The position numbers and the translations under genes are program-made. This document shows positions 32,455-43,748 of a DNA stretch of 64,000 nucleotides, one piece after another (position 1 is the first letter of the stretch; each line of letters starts with the position of its first letter). The stretch spans positions 70,153,829 to 70,217,828 of the forward strand of contig OX457037.1 in NCBI GenBank assembly GCA_949752735.1, in the 5' to 3' direction. This stretch comes from Lumbricus terrestris. Lineage: Eukaryota > Annelida > Clitellata > Crassiclitellata > Lumbricidae. The notes beneath the pieces are model-generated. The model did no database searches and was not told the origin of the DNA. It was given only the letters and a program-made list of their open reading frames with translations.

Positions 32455-32632
32455 ATGTATGCATGTATGTATGTATGTATGTATGTATGTATGTATGTAT
32501 GTATGTATGTATGTATGTATGTATGTATGTATGTATGTATGTATGTATGTATGTATGTATGTATGTATGTATGTATGTATGTATGTATGTATGTATGTAT
32601 GTATGTATGTATGTATGTATGTATGTATGCAT
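32455..32632. repeat. (ATGT)n microsatellite
   Basis: About 44 nearly perfect ATGT units. All long Met-Tyr-Val-Cys and Tyr-Ile-His-Thr frames here come from the repeat. Confidence 0.97.
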
Positions 32633-33053
32633 GCATTGCTTATATCTTACCAAAGACAATTAGAATGAATTTATATTATACCCTCGTCTACCCTTACCTC
32701 ACGTATTGCAACCTGCTTTGGGCATCGACATACGAATCTAGGCTTCATAAACTAATTATCTTACAGAAGAAGGCTGTTCCTATAATAGCGGGTATTCGTA
32801 AATGGGAACACACAGGCCCTTTCTTTAGTGAACTTCATCTCCTAAAAATAGACCAGATAAAGGATCTCCAAATTTGCGAGTTCTTCTTTCGACTCGAACA
32901 CGGTCTCATTCCTTTCGGTATTCCAAGGGTGCCTCCCTCGGAGAACGGACATTAGCCCCCCTGGACATTAGCCTCCGGACATTGTCCCCCGGACATTAGC
33001 CCCCGGACATTATCCCCCCCGGGGTAGGACATTATCCCCAGTATATCATAGCA

Positions 33054-33844
33054 GGGGAACGGACATTAGCCCCCGGACAAAAGCCCCCCGGACATTAGCC
33101 CCCGAAGTAGGACATTAGCCCCCCAGTCTATGATATCATTACCTATAAATGATGCACAAAATGCAACAATAGGCCTAAGTGAAGCATAATTATGTTTATA
33201 GGCCTGCATTGCACATTGGTTTAACATTTTAAGATTATGCTAAGTTAATTGAAGATTTATTATGCATAATTATTATAAAACATTTAAAGGCATTAATTGT
33301 ACGACGTGAACAACTCATTGTGTGAAGTCTCTCATAAATGTAAAAAATTATAAGTCCAAAGTTTGTGAAATCTAGATAAAAGTTTAATGCCTAACTGACT
33401 TTAACAAACCTTCGTTGTAGCCATAACTGACACTAACAAGTAGGCCAACCTACTGTATATTGAATTGAAACGACGCTAATTACGGTAGTCTACGAAGCTG
33501 AGACGTAGCTTAACTGACGTTAACAAACCTTTATTGTAGGACACTAAACAAATAGACAGTATAGGCCCTACACGATTCCCATTCGTTCATGTCAAATCTA
33601 ATTAAGTGTATAGGCTTACTGACACGATTAGGACATAATAGATATGACACTAAGAACTTTCGTATGCATGTGAATGCCAGTGACAAGTCATCAGTTACGG
33701 CACTATTCGATGATTTGCACATAGGGGGGCTTTTGTCCGGGGGCTAATGTCCTAGGTAAAATCGGGAGGGGCTTTTGTCCGGGGGCTAATGTCCGGGGTG
33801 GCTAATGTCCGGGGCTTTTGTCCGGGGGCTAATGTCCTACACCC
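33054..33844. mobile_element. Family X element (inner, complete, 791 bp)
   Basis: It starts GGGGAACGGACATTAGCCCC and ends GGGGGCTAATGTCCTACACCC. The left target copy ATCATAGCA is at 33045-33053. The right copy begins at 33845 and is itself split by an RTE-type LINE, so its remainder is at 34703-34711. This is the best complete X copy. The left terminal array spans about 70 bp, an interior of about 600 bp holds repeated TGACGTTAACAAACCTT and GATTCCCATTCGTTCAT blocks, and a right array of about 120 bp follows. No coding frame is present. Confidence 0.88.
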
Positions 33845-33849
33845 ATCAT

Positions 33850-34699
33850 CTTCTTCATGTTCTCTGCCCCACGGCAGGTTCGAACTTCCGACGGCGCCAC
33901 TCTTCCCGGTGTTGAGCCTCTTCTTTCAGATTCCCATAACCTTCAACCAGCATCCAGTCCAGTAGTTTCTGTCTTTGTCCTCCTCTTTTTCTTTTTCCCT
34001 CAGTTCTTCCTTCAATGATCACTTTCAGAAGGGATTCTCCTCTCAGGATGTGTCCTATCCATTTCTTTTGTCTCATCTTTATTGTATCCAACATTGCTCT
34101 TTCCTCTTCTACTCGCTGTAGCACCTCCTCGTTTGATACATGTTCAGTCCAACTTATCCTCTCCATCTTCATCCATAACCACATTTCAAAAGCCTTCAGT
34201 CTTCTAGTATCTTCTTTCCTTAGAGTCCACGTTTCTGATCCATATAGTGTTACACTCCATATCAATGTTTTAATCATTCTTTTCTTGAGATTCCTACTCA
34301 ATCCTCCTCTCAGCAATTTTTTCCTCTTCATGAATGCCTCCTTCCCCAATGCTATTCTTCTCCTGATTTCGCTATGACATTTTGCATCTGTTGTAACCAC
34401 ACTCCCTAAGTAACAGAACTCTCCGACCTGTTCTACCTTCTCTCCGTTGATTATTATCGTTACTGTTGTTTCCTTCTTCCTGCTGATCTTCATTACTTTA
34501 GTCTTTTTAGTGTTTATTTTCATACCATATTCTTGAGAAATCCTTTCTAGACGGTCCATCATCTCTTGTAGTCTTTCCTGTGTGCCTGCCAACATTGCTT
34601 GGTCATCTGCAAACCGAAGTGCCTTTACCAGTGTCCCACCCACTTTTATTCCCACCTCCAAGTTTTCCAATGCCTCTCTTATCAGTTCTTCTATATACC
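33850..34699 (-). mobile_element. RTE-like LINE, 5'-truncated, with RT FADD box
   Basis: The minus frame 34670-33855 (271 codons) has no break. It starts near ENLEVGIKVGG and has the catalytic RFADDQAMLAG, then INTKKTKVMKI, FCYLGSVVTTDAKC, IWSVTLYGSETWTL, QKKWIGHILRGESLL, GKRKRGGQRQKLLDWM and EEWRRRKFEPAVGQRT. This is the second half of the RT plus the C-terminal domain of RTE-type LINEs. The 3' end is a GAAGAAGATGAT tail. CCCATCAT occurs on both sides (33842-33849, 34700-34707) and is a plausible target duplication. The intact frame points to a young insertion. Confidence 0.88.
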
Positions 34700-35880
34700 C
34701 CCATCATAGCATTACCTAAAAGTGATGCACACAATGTAATTAATGGGCCTATGTTATATGAATATCTATACATTACACATTAGTTTAACATCCTGTAGGA
34801 ATATGCTAAGTCAATTGAAGGCTTAATATGTATAATTATTATAAGACATTTTAAAGGTCTGAAACGACGCTAAGAAGTCTACGAAGCTCATACGTAAATG
34901 TCGTTAAAAAACCTTCATTGTAGCCATAACTGACACTAACAAGTAGGCCTACTTACTGTATACGATTCCCATTCGTTCATTTCTCTAATGTATTGAATCT
35001 AATTTTGAATTGAAATGACACTAATAAGTCTAGGAAGCTGAGACATAGCCTAACTGACGTTAACAAATCTTTGTTGTGAGACACTAAACAAATAGACTGT
35101 ACAGGCCCTGGGCCCTACATACGATTCCCATTCGTTCATTTCAAATCAAAGTCTAGGCCTAGGCCTATTGATACAATTAGGACCTAAATGACACTAAGTA
35201 CTTTCGTTTGCATGTGAATGCCAGTGACAAGTCTTATCGGTTACGGCATTATTCTACGATTTGCACATAGGGGGGGAACTTTGTCCGGGGGGGCTAATGT
35301 CCTACGCAAAATCGGAGGGAATATGTCCAGGGGCTAATGTCCGGGGGACAATGTCCGGGGGATAATGTCCAGGGGGCTAATGTCCTACAACCGCCTCCCT
35401 CATGCCTCTGACATCCATTCGCATTTCACTAGGAATTCATCTGCATATCGCCCTGTCAGAGCTCAATCAAACACTAGGCGTTTTACTGTTAAATCTTATG
35501 GCGCTCAAATGTGGACTAAAATACCAATTGATATTCGTCAATCCAGTAGTCTGCAGGTTTTTAAAAAGAGACTTCGTATTTTTCTTTCCTCCACCAAGTC
35601 TACTTAGAAGTGCACATGACCACTTGTAGTTAAGGTTTTACTTAAGTATTATAGTTAAGTTTGTTCCTATACATGCTATTTACAATTTAAACTTTGTGCA
35701 ATCTGTCATCACCTAATTTGATTTAATTTTTTTAAATTTTGCTATCTTGTATAATTTTTCTTGCTATTTTTTTCTTACTTGGGTGACCCTCCCTAGCGGG
35801 ATGTCAATCCCTTTAGGGCCCTCCCTTTGTAGCCAATGCATGCATTTTTTCTGTTTTTGATGTTCGACTTTAGTAACTTT

Positions 35881-36235
35881 GAGAATGTTTCATAAGATAC
35901 ATGCAGTGAATGGAACGCTGTTGGATGGTGGTGGTGGGACAGGTGCCGTGTGTGGCTGCCTCTGCAGAGCCCGTCGTTCGTTTGTCTCTGAATGTGTGCT
36001 TGTCTTTGTTAACTTTGTCAAGGCGCCCTTGTAGCAGCATGGCTGTGTTATGGCGCCATAGAAATTGTCGTCATTACATTACTGCTACAGTATGAAGGTT
36101 GAATAGCTGAGAAGCTGGACCCTCCGCTTCGATGCACAATAGTGCGGGACTATCAACGAGTCATCATCACCATCATTGTAATGATTAGCCTCATAGCCAT
36201 CATCATCGCAATCCTCATCCCATCCTCATTCCGGG
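35881..36235 (+). mobile_element. LINE 3'-tail fragment
   Basis: AAGGCGCCCTTGTAGCAGC, then TGTGTTATGGCGCCATAGAA and ATTGTCGTCATTAC (about 36021-36090) match the tail of the LINE at 8440-8880. No coding sequence is recognised. The remaining 150 bp are featureless apart from ATC repeats near 36165-36215. Confidence 0.6.
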
Positions 36236-37208
36236 TGTAGGACATTAGCCCCCCGGACAAAAGCCCCCCAGGATATAAGCCCCGGACATTAGCCCCCCGG
36301 ACAAAAGTCCCCCATTTTGGGTAGGACATTAGCCCCCGGACAAAAGCCCCCTCCCTATGTGCAAATCGTAGAGTAGGCCTAGTGCCGTAACTGGTGACTT
36401 GTCACTGGCATTCACATGCAAACCAAAGTTCTTAGTGTCATTTAGGTCCTAATTGTGTCAGTAGGCCTATAGACTTAGATTTGAAATGAACCAATGGGTA
36501 TCGTATAGGCCCTATACAGTCTATTTGTTTAGTGTCAAACAACGGTTTGTTAACGTCAGTTATAGGCTACGTCTCAGCTTCGTAGACTTATTAGCGTCGT
36601 TTCAATTCAAAATTTGATTCAATACATTACAGAAATAAACGAATGGGAATCGTATACAGTAAGTAGGCCTAGCTATTAGTGTCAGTTTGGCTAATACGAA
36701 GGTTTGTTAACGTCAGTTAGGCATTAAACTTTTATCTAGATTTCACAAACTTTGGACTTATCATTTTTTACATTTATGAGAGACTTTACACAATGAGTTG
36801 TTCGCGTCATTCCACAATTAGTGCCTTCAAATGTTTTATAATAATATTTATGCATATTAAACCTTCAATTAACTTAGCATATTCTTACAATGTTAAATTG
36901 ATGTGCCATGAATTCGCTTAACTTAGGCCTATTGTTACATTTTGTGCATCATTTTTAGGTAAAGATACCATAGACTGGGGGGGCTAATGTCCTACCTCGG
37001 GGGCTTTTGTCCGGGGGGCTAATGTCCGGAGGGGCTTTTGTCCGGGGAAGTTGGATAAAACGAATTTTTGCCTAAATGGAAGCAAAGGGGGGGAATTGTC
37101 CGGGGGTTAATGTCCTGGGCTAAATCAGGGGGGAATTGTCCGGTGGGGTTATTGTCCGGGGAGGGGGTTTGTCCGGGGGTTTTGTCCGGGGGGAAATGTC
37201 CGCGCCCC
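36236..37208. mobile_element. Family X element, reverse orientation, plus a variant array
   Basis: It starts GGGTGTAGGACATTAGCCCC and holds the X interior in reverse (GCATTCACATGCAAACC, AATGGGTATCGTATAGG, GACGTCAGTTAG-like blocks, CATCATTTTTAGGTAAAGAT). It ends in CTAATGTCCGGAGGGG units near 37050. From 37085 to 37208 a related array uses GGGGGGAATTGTCCGGGGG and GGGGAAATGTCC, also found at 38398-38516. I could not find a target duplication. Confidence 0.7.
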
Positions 37209-37252
37209 TTGTTTAGACCTGTCTGGTAGCTATGTTTAGCGCCTTCGTGAGG

Positions 37253-38113
37253 TAGGGCTGCCAACTTTTGATTTTGCCATTCCGGGACGCCTTCAGCCAC
37301 CGGATGTGCCATTATCAAGTTACACAATCCACAGAAGCGCATAAGGTAACAAAAGTTGTGTCAGCCCAGTATAGAATCTACATCTACAATCTACTAAAAA
37401 AAAGTCCTTAATAATTTGAGACAAATGATCAAAAGACATAATTTTCTAGCTTAAATTTAAGAGAAGAATCAACCTCAAGAAGAAGCATTTCAAACTCCAG
37501 TCACCTAGGCTCATCAGAGTAAGACTTATGAGCCCAAATTGAGGGACGTTCATAGGTATCGTAGGCTCATATAGGACTGCGACCGGAGAGCAGAATTTAT
37601 GTTAAACTTAGGACCTATACTTAATATATATATATTATAGGGCCTAGCCTACTTATGTGCGTTAAACAGAACACTGGGCACAAAGTCGCAGAAATCAGCA
37701 CAAGTCACACTAACAGTTGTGCTTTAATAAGGTCGGCGAACTCTCGGTGCTCAGGTAATTGCGATTGTTAGACAACAGATCGTTCATAATGCTGAATGCT
37801 CTCTCGCAAAAAGCATTAAAACTGGACACAATATGCTAAACCGAAAACCGAGTGTCAGTGATTTGCAAAATTTTGAAGACTTCAGCACCCGATGTTCAGC
37901 CAACAATGTAATGTGTAGGTTTGATAGAGAGCAGAACGTAAAAATTATCGTACAAATGGCTGAGTTTAGTAAGCAAAATTAATAGGAACAATAATTGTGA
38001 TAGGTGGATCTCTGGACCAAATTCCGGGACAATTTGAGATCAATCCGGGACACGGGACGCACAGGGTCGATTCCGGGACTGTCCCGGCGAATCCGGGACG
38101 GTTGGCAGCCCTA
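37253..38113. mobile_element. hAT-type element (TIR TAGGGCTGCCAAC), 861 bp
   Basis: TAGGGCTGCCAAC and GTTGGCAGCCCTA are perfect inverted ends, and TCGTGAGG is duplicated at 37245-37252 and 38114-38121. Subterminal ATTCCGGGAC copies lie at both ends. No transposase frame is visible, so this is a non-autonomous relative of the copy at 2985-3156. Confidence 0.9.
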
Positions 38114-38155
38114 TCGTGAGGTCATGTAAGGTTCAATATAAATCATCATATACAT

Positions 38156-38397
38156 CAGCGTTTCTCAACCTTTTTTTAGTGGCAACCCCTTGGTAACATT
38201 TCGAAAGTTGTGACAACACGCAACATCAAAATTCCTTGAGTTACCCCCTTTGTAGGCCTACTTCAGTTTAAAAAAACAGTAAAAACTTGCCGGTTGTTAT
38301 GCATTTTCACCCTCATTATTCCAAAACTGCTTTTGGCAATAACATTAATTAGCCTAAGTTTGAGCAAATAATACCTACAGAAATAGACTATGCGCAG
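38156..38397. mobile_element. hAT 5'-end fragment
   Basis: CAGCGTTTCTCAACCTTTTT followed by GGCAACCCCTTGG resembles the CAGNGKTTCTCAACC class of hAT ends. The matching right end is not found before the X-type array at 38398. Confidence 0.5.
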
Positions 38398-38516
38398 CAA
38401 AAAGGGGAATTGTCCGGGAGGTTAATGTCCTAGGCTAAATCAGGAAGGAATTGTCCGGGGGTTATTGTCCGAGGGTTTTGTCCGGGGGGGTTGTCCAGAG
38501 GGAAATGTCCTACACT
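38398..38516. repeat. Family X-like terminal array (AATTGTCCGGGGG variant)
   Basis: Units GGAATTGTCCGGGGG, GGTTAATGTCCTAGGC and GGGGGGTTGTCC form one array. CTAAATCAGG is shared with the array at 37085-37208. Confidence 0.7.
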
Positions 38517-38642
38517 CCGCTCATCAAGAGGACAATTGAAAATGTAGGGCAGGCTACACAAACTTATCTAATTAGTATTATCTATTCAGTGCTATGGAAC
38601 GCATCGTCAAGATGTAGGCCTTTAGGCCTATTGTCTTTTCTC

Positions 38643-38651
38643 AGACAGACA

Positions 38652-38684
<33 letters not shown>

Positions 38685-38690
38685 TATTTA
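38643..38690. repeat. (GACA)n microsatellite
   Basis: About 45 bp of GACA units. Confidence 0.9.
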
Positions 38691-38699
38691 TCTATATAT

Positions 38700-39280
38700 A
38701 CAGGGTAGCAGAAGGTTGTGCGGCATATCGAGCGGTGAGGCTCTTTGGGGCCAGATTATTTATTAACAGGTTCAAGAAAATGTATTCACGTGAAGGTTTT
38801 AATTTGCTCGTCTCATGTTTAACGACACTGCCATGTCAGAGATGATCAAGGTCGCCCTCCTCCTTTATAAAGACTTGGGACTGGCATTGGCAGAGAGCAA
38901 CCAGTGGCGGATTTGGGTTTTAAATTAATATTGCTTTGCTCCTTATACAGTTATTCTGACATTATATATGCTAACCCCATACAAGTTCTGTGTGTGCAAG
39001 CTATGTCAACTGCCCCACCCCAGCGTTTCAGACAACGGGGCCATTGTATTGAGGCCTTCCAGCTGTGAGGGCACTGACCACCGTTGCAGATGTAGGAGAT
39101 GGGCATAAACTATCAGCCTCCTCAAGTTACACCCCTACCTCTTAGGTCTATATCAAAAGGCTGCAACCTGCTCAAGAAGCCACACTGTTTCTCTCAGCGG
39201 TCAGTCAGTGCAGTTATCGCTTGACCTGATTATCCCCCTCCCCCCCCGTCGTATCCCAAAATTCGTATCTGGCAGCAGTT
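38700..39280. other. No recognisable feature
   Basis: Only short frames. Part (about 38970-39010) is shared with 32078-32110. Confidence 0.35.
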
Positions 39281-39284
39281 TAGC

Positions 39285-39482
39285 GGTCTGTCTCTATCTA
39301 CATGTATGTCTATCTCTGTCGCTGTTTCTGTCACTGTCTCTTTGTCTCTCTGTCTGTTTGTCTGTCTGTCTATCTGTCTATCTGTCTGTCTGTCTGTCTG
39401 TCTGTCTGTCGTGTGCCATCAACAGCACAGCTATGAACGACAGGTGAATATGAATTTGTCTGTCTGTCTATCTGTCTATCTA
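39285..39482. repeat. (CTGT)n microsatellite, two blocks
   Basis: CTGT and CTAT units at about 39285-39410 and 39455-39482, separated by a short unique stretch. Confidence 0.9.
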
Positions 39483-40045
39483 TTGAGGGTTCGCTATACC
39501 CGGCTGCGGGCGAATACTGACCCTGGCCCTAAGCACAGTGGGCAGCTCAGTGGTCTCAGGGTCATGCCTAGGCCGAGGACCCATGTGTAAGCGCTTATAC
39601 CGGGTCCTTGCCTAGGCCGTACAAACGACACAGGCATATTGACACCTTGCAGAATAATTATTCATAGTGAGGCAGAGTGATTAAAGTGAAGACAGAGGGA
39701 GACAGGCAGACACGCAGACAGACACGCAGAGACAAATAGATCAGCTTCAGTCTCTTTGTCTCAAAAGGGAACGGAGAAGGGACTGCAGAGTCCCGCTGGA
39801 AAGAGATGATCAGGTCAAATATTAAACGCTAACTGGTTTAGCTCCGACAACAAGAAGTACATTAAAGGCCTACTCAATTCTTCGACCTCTGGATTTACTC
39901 AAAAGTTCAGAATTTTTCATGCTCATCAATGCTTCCATCCATCTAACAGCACAAGTCTATTATCTTCGATTTCAATTTGATTACTTTATGCTTGTTTGCG
40001 AAACATATAGTAATATAATGCCTATGTGTCCTTCCGTCGTCCGTC
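39483..40045. other. No gene; possible SINE-like segment
   Basis: GGGCAGCTCAGTGGTCTCAG at about 39540 has an A-box-like look, followed by CCTAGGCC-containing sequence, but no second box is convincing. The rest is unassigned. Confidence 0.25.
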
Positions 40046-40121
40046 CATCCATCCATCCATCCATCCATCCATCCATTCATCCATCGATCCATCCGTACGT
40101 ACGTACGTACGTACATACATA
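40046..40121. repeat. (ATCC)n and (GTAC)n microsatellite, left of mariner element
   Basis: ATCC units followed by GTAC and ATAC units. The ATAC run resumes at 41105 beyond the inserted element. Confidence 0.9.
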
Positions 40122-41104
40122 CAGGGTGGGCCAGCATAAATGTCCCGACTTTGCAGGCGTATAACTTCGCCAATTTTTAACATTTATTTATACTTGATGC
40201 ATCAAATTAAAGGTATTTCACTCTAGTATTAACTCTAAGAAAGTCGAACTGATACTAGTCTCGGTTTTAATTATATGCCCGGAACAGCGCTAGCTACCAT
40301 ATTTTGCTGTCATTTGTGACGCAACCTGGCGCCGTTGACAGACGATGATCGCGTTTCGATCTTAATTTTACGAACTGGTAAGGGATTTAATTCGTTTGAA
40401 ATGATTAACGAATATTCTAACAGAGGATGGAATAAACAATACCTTGTATTATCTGCTACGGAAAATTAATAAAACAGGACTTTCTACTTGCAAACCATGG
40501 GAATCGGAGCGCACGGCGCTCACATCCGCTAACATTGCTCGTGTGTCCGCGTACATTTGCAGTCAAGACAAAGACCAGGGCAGGCCCTGCATGCAAATTC
40601 AGCGCAAAACAGGCCGTCTTGGAAGCACTGAATAGCGTATTGGAAAAGATTATAGACCTAAAGTTAAAGTAATTTGTCGACGAGAAGTCCCACGAACTCT
40701 CCAGCTCTTACGCAAAGAAACGACTGGCAGCGTGCGAGCGTCTGAAGCAGCGCATGGCAGTGCACGGCTGTTGGCAAAATTGAAAGGACGCGGTTTTGCG
40801 ATTAGAATATACTCATGGTAGGGACCCTACAAACACTCAAAATGATCGTGTCTGCGCGCGTTTTAGCAAAAAACGATAGAATTTTCCCGGGAAACGGCGT
40901 CATAATACGTCAGTAATGACAAAAAACGGTAGCTAGCGCTGATCCAAGTATATAATTAAAACCGAGACTAGTATCAGTTCGACTTTTTTAGAGTTAATAC
41001 TAGAGTGAAATACCTTTAATTTGATGCATCAAGTATAAATAAATGTTAAAAATTGGCGAAGTTATACGCCTGCAAAGTCGGGACATTTATGCTGGCCCAC
41101 CCTG
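40122..41104 (+). mobile_element. Mariner-like element with 155-bp inverted repeats
   Basis: CAGGGTGGGCCAGCATAAAT starts the element and its inverse ends it. The TIRs extend about 155 bp with one visible mismatch (AAGAAAG versus AAAAAAG), and TA flanks both sides. The interior has a broken frame resembling the N-terminal helix-turn-helix half of a Tc1/mariner transposase. The catalytic DDE/D part is absent, so it is non-autonomous. It splits an ATAC-type microsatellite. Confidence 0.88.
40334..40690 (+). pseudogene. Mariner-like transposase N-terminal remnant
   Basis: Across two frames the translation gives PLTDDDRVSILILRTG, FEMINEYSNRGWNKQYL, then YLLRKINKTGLSTCKP and a stretch ending in QDKDQGRPCM. 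This order (helix, W, second helix with K-I-x-x-T-G, R-P) is that of the N-terminal DNA-binding region of Tc1/mariner-type transposases. A frameshift lies near 40445 and a stop at about 40633. No catalytic residues remain. Confidence 0.65.
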
Positions 41105-41131
41105 TACATATAACATACATACCTACATACC

Positions 41132-41166
<35 letters not shown>

Positions 41167-41347
41167 TACATACATACATGCATACATACATACATACATA
41201 CATACATACATACATACATACATACATACATACATACATGCATGCATGCATGCATGCATGCATACATACATACATACATACATACATACATACATACATA
41301 CATACATACATACATACATACATACATACATACATACATACATACAT
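41105..41347. repeat. (ACAT)n microsatellite
   Basis: Nearly perfect ACAT units with a short GCAT block near 41239-41260. The long Thr-Tyr-Ile-His frames are repeat artefacts. Confidence 0.97.
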
Positions 41348-41585
41348 CTATCCAGCCATTTATCAATCCATCTATCCAGCCATTCATTCATTCATCCATC
41401 AATCTATCTATCGATCAGTGTTTAATCTATGCATCTCCAAAAAGGAAAGTTGCCCAGAAATGACATTTAACCTGCCAGAAAAATTTGACAAATTAATAAT
41501 AGCTTTTAGTTGCTGTTTACATTATTGTGTTACACAAATTCTTATAATTTACCGTGATATTATTTACCATTATACGAATAAAATG
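41348..41585. other. Repeat-derived sequence
   Basis: GCCCAGAAATGA, then AATTTGACAAA and TTTTAGTTGCTGTTTA (about 41452-41525) recur at 61016-61070, so this is an interspersed repeat of unknown type. Confidence 0.4.
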
Positions 41586-41962
41586 ATACTGGGGGATAAT
41601 GCCCGTGGGGATAATGTCCTGGTGGGCTAATGTCCTACACCCTTTGTCTTAGACAATGTCTTCTTAACGTGAATTTAAATTTATTCATGATAGTTGGTTG
41701 AGTGGTAAGTGGTTGAGTAGTGTTAGGGAAAGTTGGTTGTATTAATATCATGTAAAATATACAAATACAAGACTTAACATATTCTAACAATTTTCAACTG
41801 TGATGTCTAAATATATGGATATTCACCTTAACATAGGCCTATTCTTAAGTTTTTTGCATCATTTTCAGGTAATGATTTCATAGACTGGGGGGGGTAATGT
41901 CCTACCCCGGGGAGATAATGTCCAGGGGTTAATATCCAAGGGGCTAATATCCTACACCCGTT
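41586..41962. mobile_element. Family X fragments
   Basis: GGGGGATAATGCCC and GGGCTAATGTCCTACACCC lie at 41590-41642, and GGTAATGATTTCATAGACTG with a reverse array lies at about 41865-41958. TTGTCTTAGAC occurs after both pieces (41644, 41961), possibly a duplication, but its relation to element ends is unclear. Confidence 0.6.
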
Positions 41963-42099
41963 GTCTTAGACGGGGCGCGGACATTTCCCCTTGGACAAAC
42001 CTCCGGGCAATTCCCTCAGGGTAGGAGAAAAAACCTGGTAGAACATATTGCGTGTAAGTGGTTGTATTATAAAATGCCGGTCCTAAGTACGCAAGTTGA

Positions 42100-42720
42100 A
42101 TTGATCAAAAGAATTCTTGTCAATACCGCGATTTTCATTACCGCGCACACAATACCGCGATTTTCATTACCGCGCACACAATACCGCGGTTTTCATTACC
42201 GCGCATCTGTTGATTAATTGAAAGACACGTCGTGATAATTAGCATGAAAGTATCCTTTTAATCGCTATATAAGGTGTTTGGCACAAATACAGAGTGATAA
42301 GCATAATAACAGTTTAACAGTCTATGGCGTACTATGAACAACCTAATTTTAAATGTTCTTAAAAGCTAAATGCCTTAAATTGGCAAAATAACAGGTCCTA
42401 CTATGAACGAACTAATTTTAAATGTTCTTAAAAACTAAATGCCTTAAATTGGCAAAATAACTAATTTTAAATGTTCTTAGCTAAAAATCTAAAAAATGTT
42501 GTTCAGAAGGGTAGCCACGGTAGAGTTTGAAAGCAATGTTCGGAGATGTTCGGAACCACCTCCTACGATAACATAATAAAATCAACAGATGCGCGGTAAT
42601 GATCGTGCGCGGTAACGATCGTGCGCGGTAATGAAAATCGCGGTATTGTGTGCGCGGTATTGTGTGCGCGGTTTTGTGTGCGCGGTATTGTGTGCGCGGT
42701 ATTGATAGTAAACCGGTTAA
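42100..42720. mobile_element. Foldback-like MITE, family Y, GCGCGGTATTGTGT arrays
   Basis: The left arm (about 42118-42207) has tandem ATACCGCGATTTTCATTACC and GCGCACACA units. The right arm (about 42590-42712) has GCGCGGTATTGTGT and GCGCGGTAATGATC units, ending TTGATAGTAAACCGG. The inner region has a repeated AACTAATTTTAAATGTTCTT (about 42345-42480). It is non-coding. A second copy with related ends is at 55618-57255. Confidence 0.75.
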
Positions 42721-43387
42721 AATGACAGCTTAAAATGCTGCCACTGTCATGGCAGGAGAACGGACATTAGCCCCCCTGGACATTAACCCCCGGACATATC
42801 CCCTTGATTTTTCGTAGGACATTAACCCCCGGACAAACCTCCCCACATGTGCAAATCGTAGAATAATGCCGTGACCGATAAGACTTCTCACTGGCAAAAA
42901 CATGCAAACGAAAGTTCTTAATGTCGTCATTTAACTACATCTGAGCTTCTTAGCTGCATTAGCGTCGTTTCCATTCAAAATTAGATTCAATACAACAGAC
43001 AAATACACGAATGGGAGTCGTATACAGTAATTAGCCTACGAAGGTTTGTTGACGTCATATACGTAGGTTCAATTTGTGTCAGTAGGCCTATAAACTTAGA
43101 TTTGAAATGAACGAATGGGAATCGTATGTAGGGTCTTGGTGTAGGACATTAGCCCTCCCCCCGAACAAATGCCCCCTTTATGTGCAAATAGTAGAGTAGT
43201 GCCGTAACTGATGACTTGCCACTGGCATTCACATGCAAACCAAAGTTCTTGGTGTCATATATATGTCCTAATTGTGTCAGTAGGCCTATAGACTTAGATT
43301 TGAAATGAACCAATGGGAATAGTATGTAGAACCTGGGTTTAGGACATTGGACCCCCGGATAAATGCCCCCGGACATAAGCCCCCGGA

Positions 43388-43748
43388 CAGTGGCGGATCC
43401 AGAACGTTTCGAAGGGGGGGCCAAAATTTTCGGTCTTGTTGGTGGAACAGGGGGAAAAAAATTTTCCGGGAAAAAAGTTGACAATTTTTTGGGGAAAAAG
43501 AAACCAACTTATCCGCCCAAAAGTTGATGACCTTTTTTTTTTTTTTTTTTAGTCATCAACCAATTTTCCGGGAAAAGAAGATGCCATTTCCGAACGGGGG
43601 GGCCACGTCCCGTACGATTTTCTAATAGGGGGCCAGATGTCCTGTTTTTCTCTCCCACTACATGTTTTTGAAACCAAATGGGGGCCACGTTCCATGCAAT
43701 TTTTAAATGGGGGCCATGGCCGGATTGGCCCCCCTGGATCCGCCCCTG
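43388..43748. mobile_element. hAT-type MITE (CAGTGGCGGATCCAG)
   Basis: CAGTGGCGGATCCAG at the left and CTGGATCCGCCCCTG at the right pair inversely. CCCCCGGA is duplicated at 43380-43387 and 43749-43756. GGGGGGCCA and GGGGGCCAC motifs repeat inside, with a T-run of 20 near 43533. Confidence 0.88.

Larger units (their letters stand above)
32940..35392. mobile_element. Family X element (outer), 9-bp target duplication
   Basis: GCCTCCCTC is duplicated at 32931-32939 and 35393-35401. The element starts GGAGAACGGACATTAGCCCC and ends GGGGGCTAATGTCCTACAACC. After about 110 bp of its left terminal array it is interrupted by a second X element and an RTE-type LINE (33054-34702). It then continues from ATCATAGCATTACC with the X interior (GATGCAC, AACATCCTGTAGGAATATG, GATTCCCATTCGTTCATTTC) to its right array. 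Confidence 0.88.
32633..35880 (+). mobile_element. CR1/Jockey-like LINE 3' part, split by family X elements
   Basis: The left part (32638-32939) encodes YYTLVYPYLTYCNLLWAS, LHKLIILQKKAVPII, then ELHLLKIDQIKDLQI and EHGLIP. The right part (35402-35607) continues with DIHSHFTRNSSAYRPV, FTVKSYGAQMWTKIPIDIRQ and FKKRLRIFLSS, then a stop. Together they are the normal C-terminal order of a CR1/Jockey-type LINE. The 3' UTR at about 35780-35830 matches that at 23575. The host LINE is interrupted at GCCTCCCTC, which is duplicated on both sides of the X insertion. The 5' end meets the ATGT microsatellite. Confidence 0.85.

Noticed and set aside
32373..32668. Met-Tyr-Val-Cys and Tyr-Ile-His-Thr frames
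   Set aside because: Direct translations of the ATGT tetranucleotide repeat. The same applies to 41043-41463.
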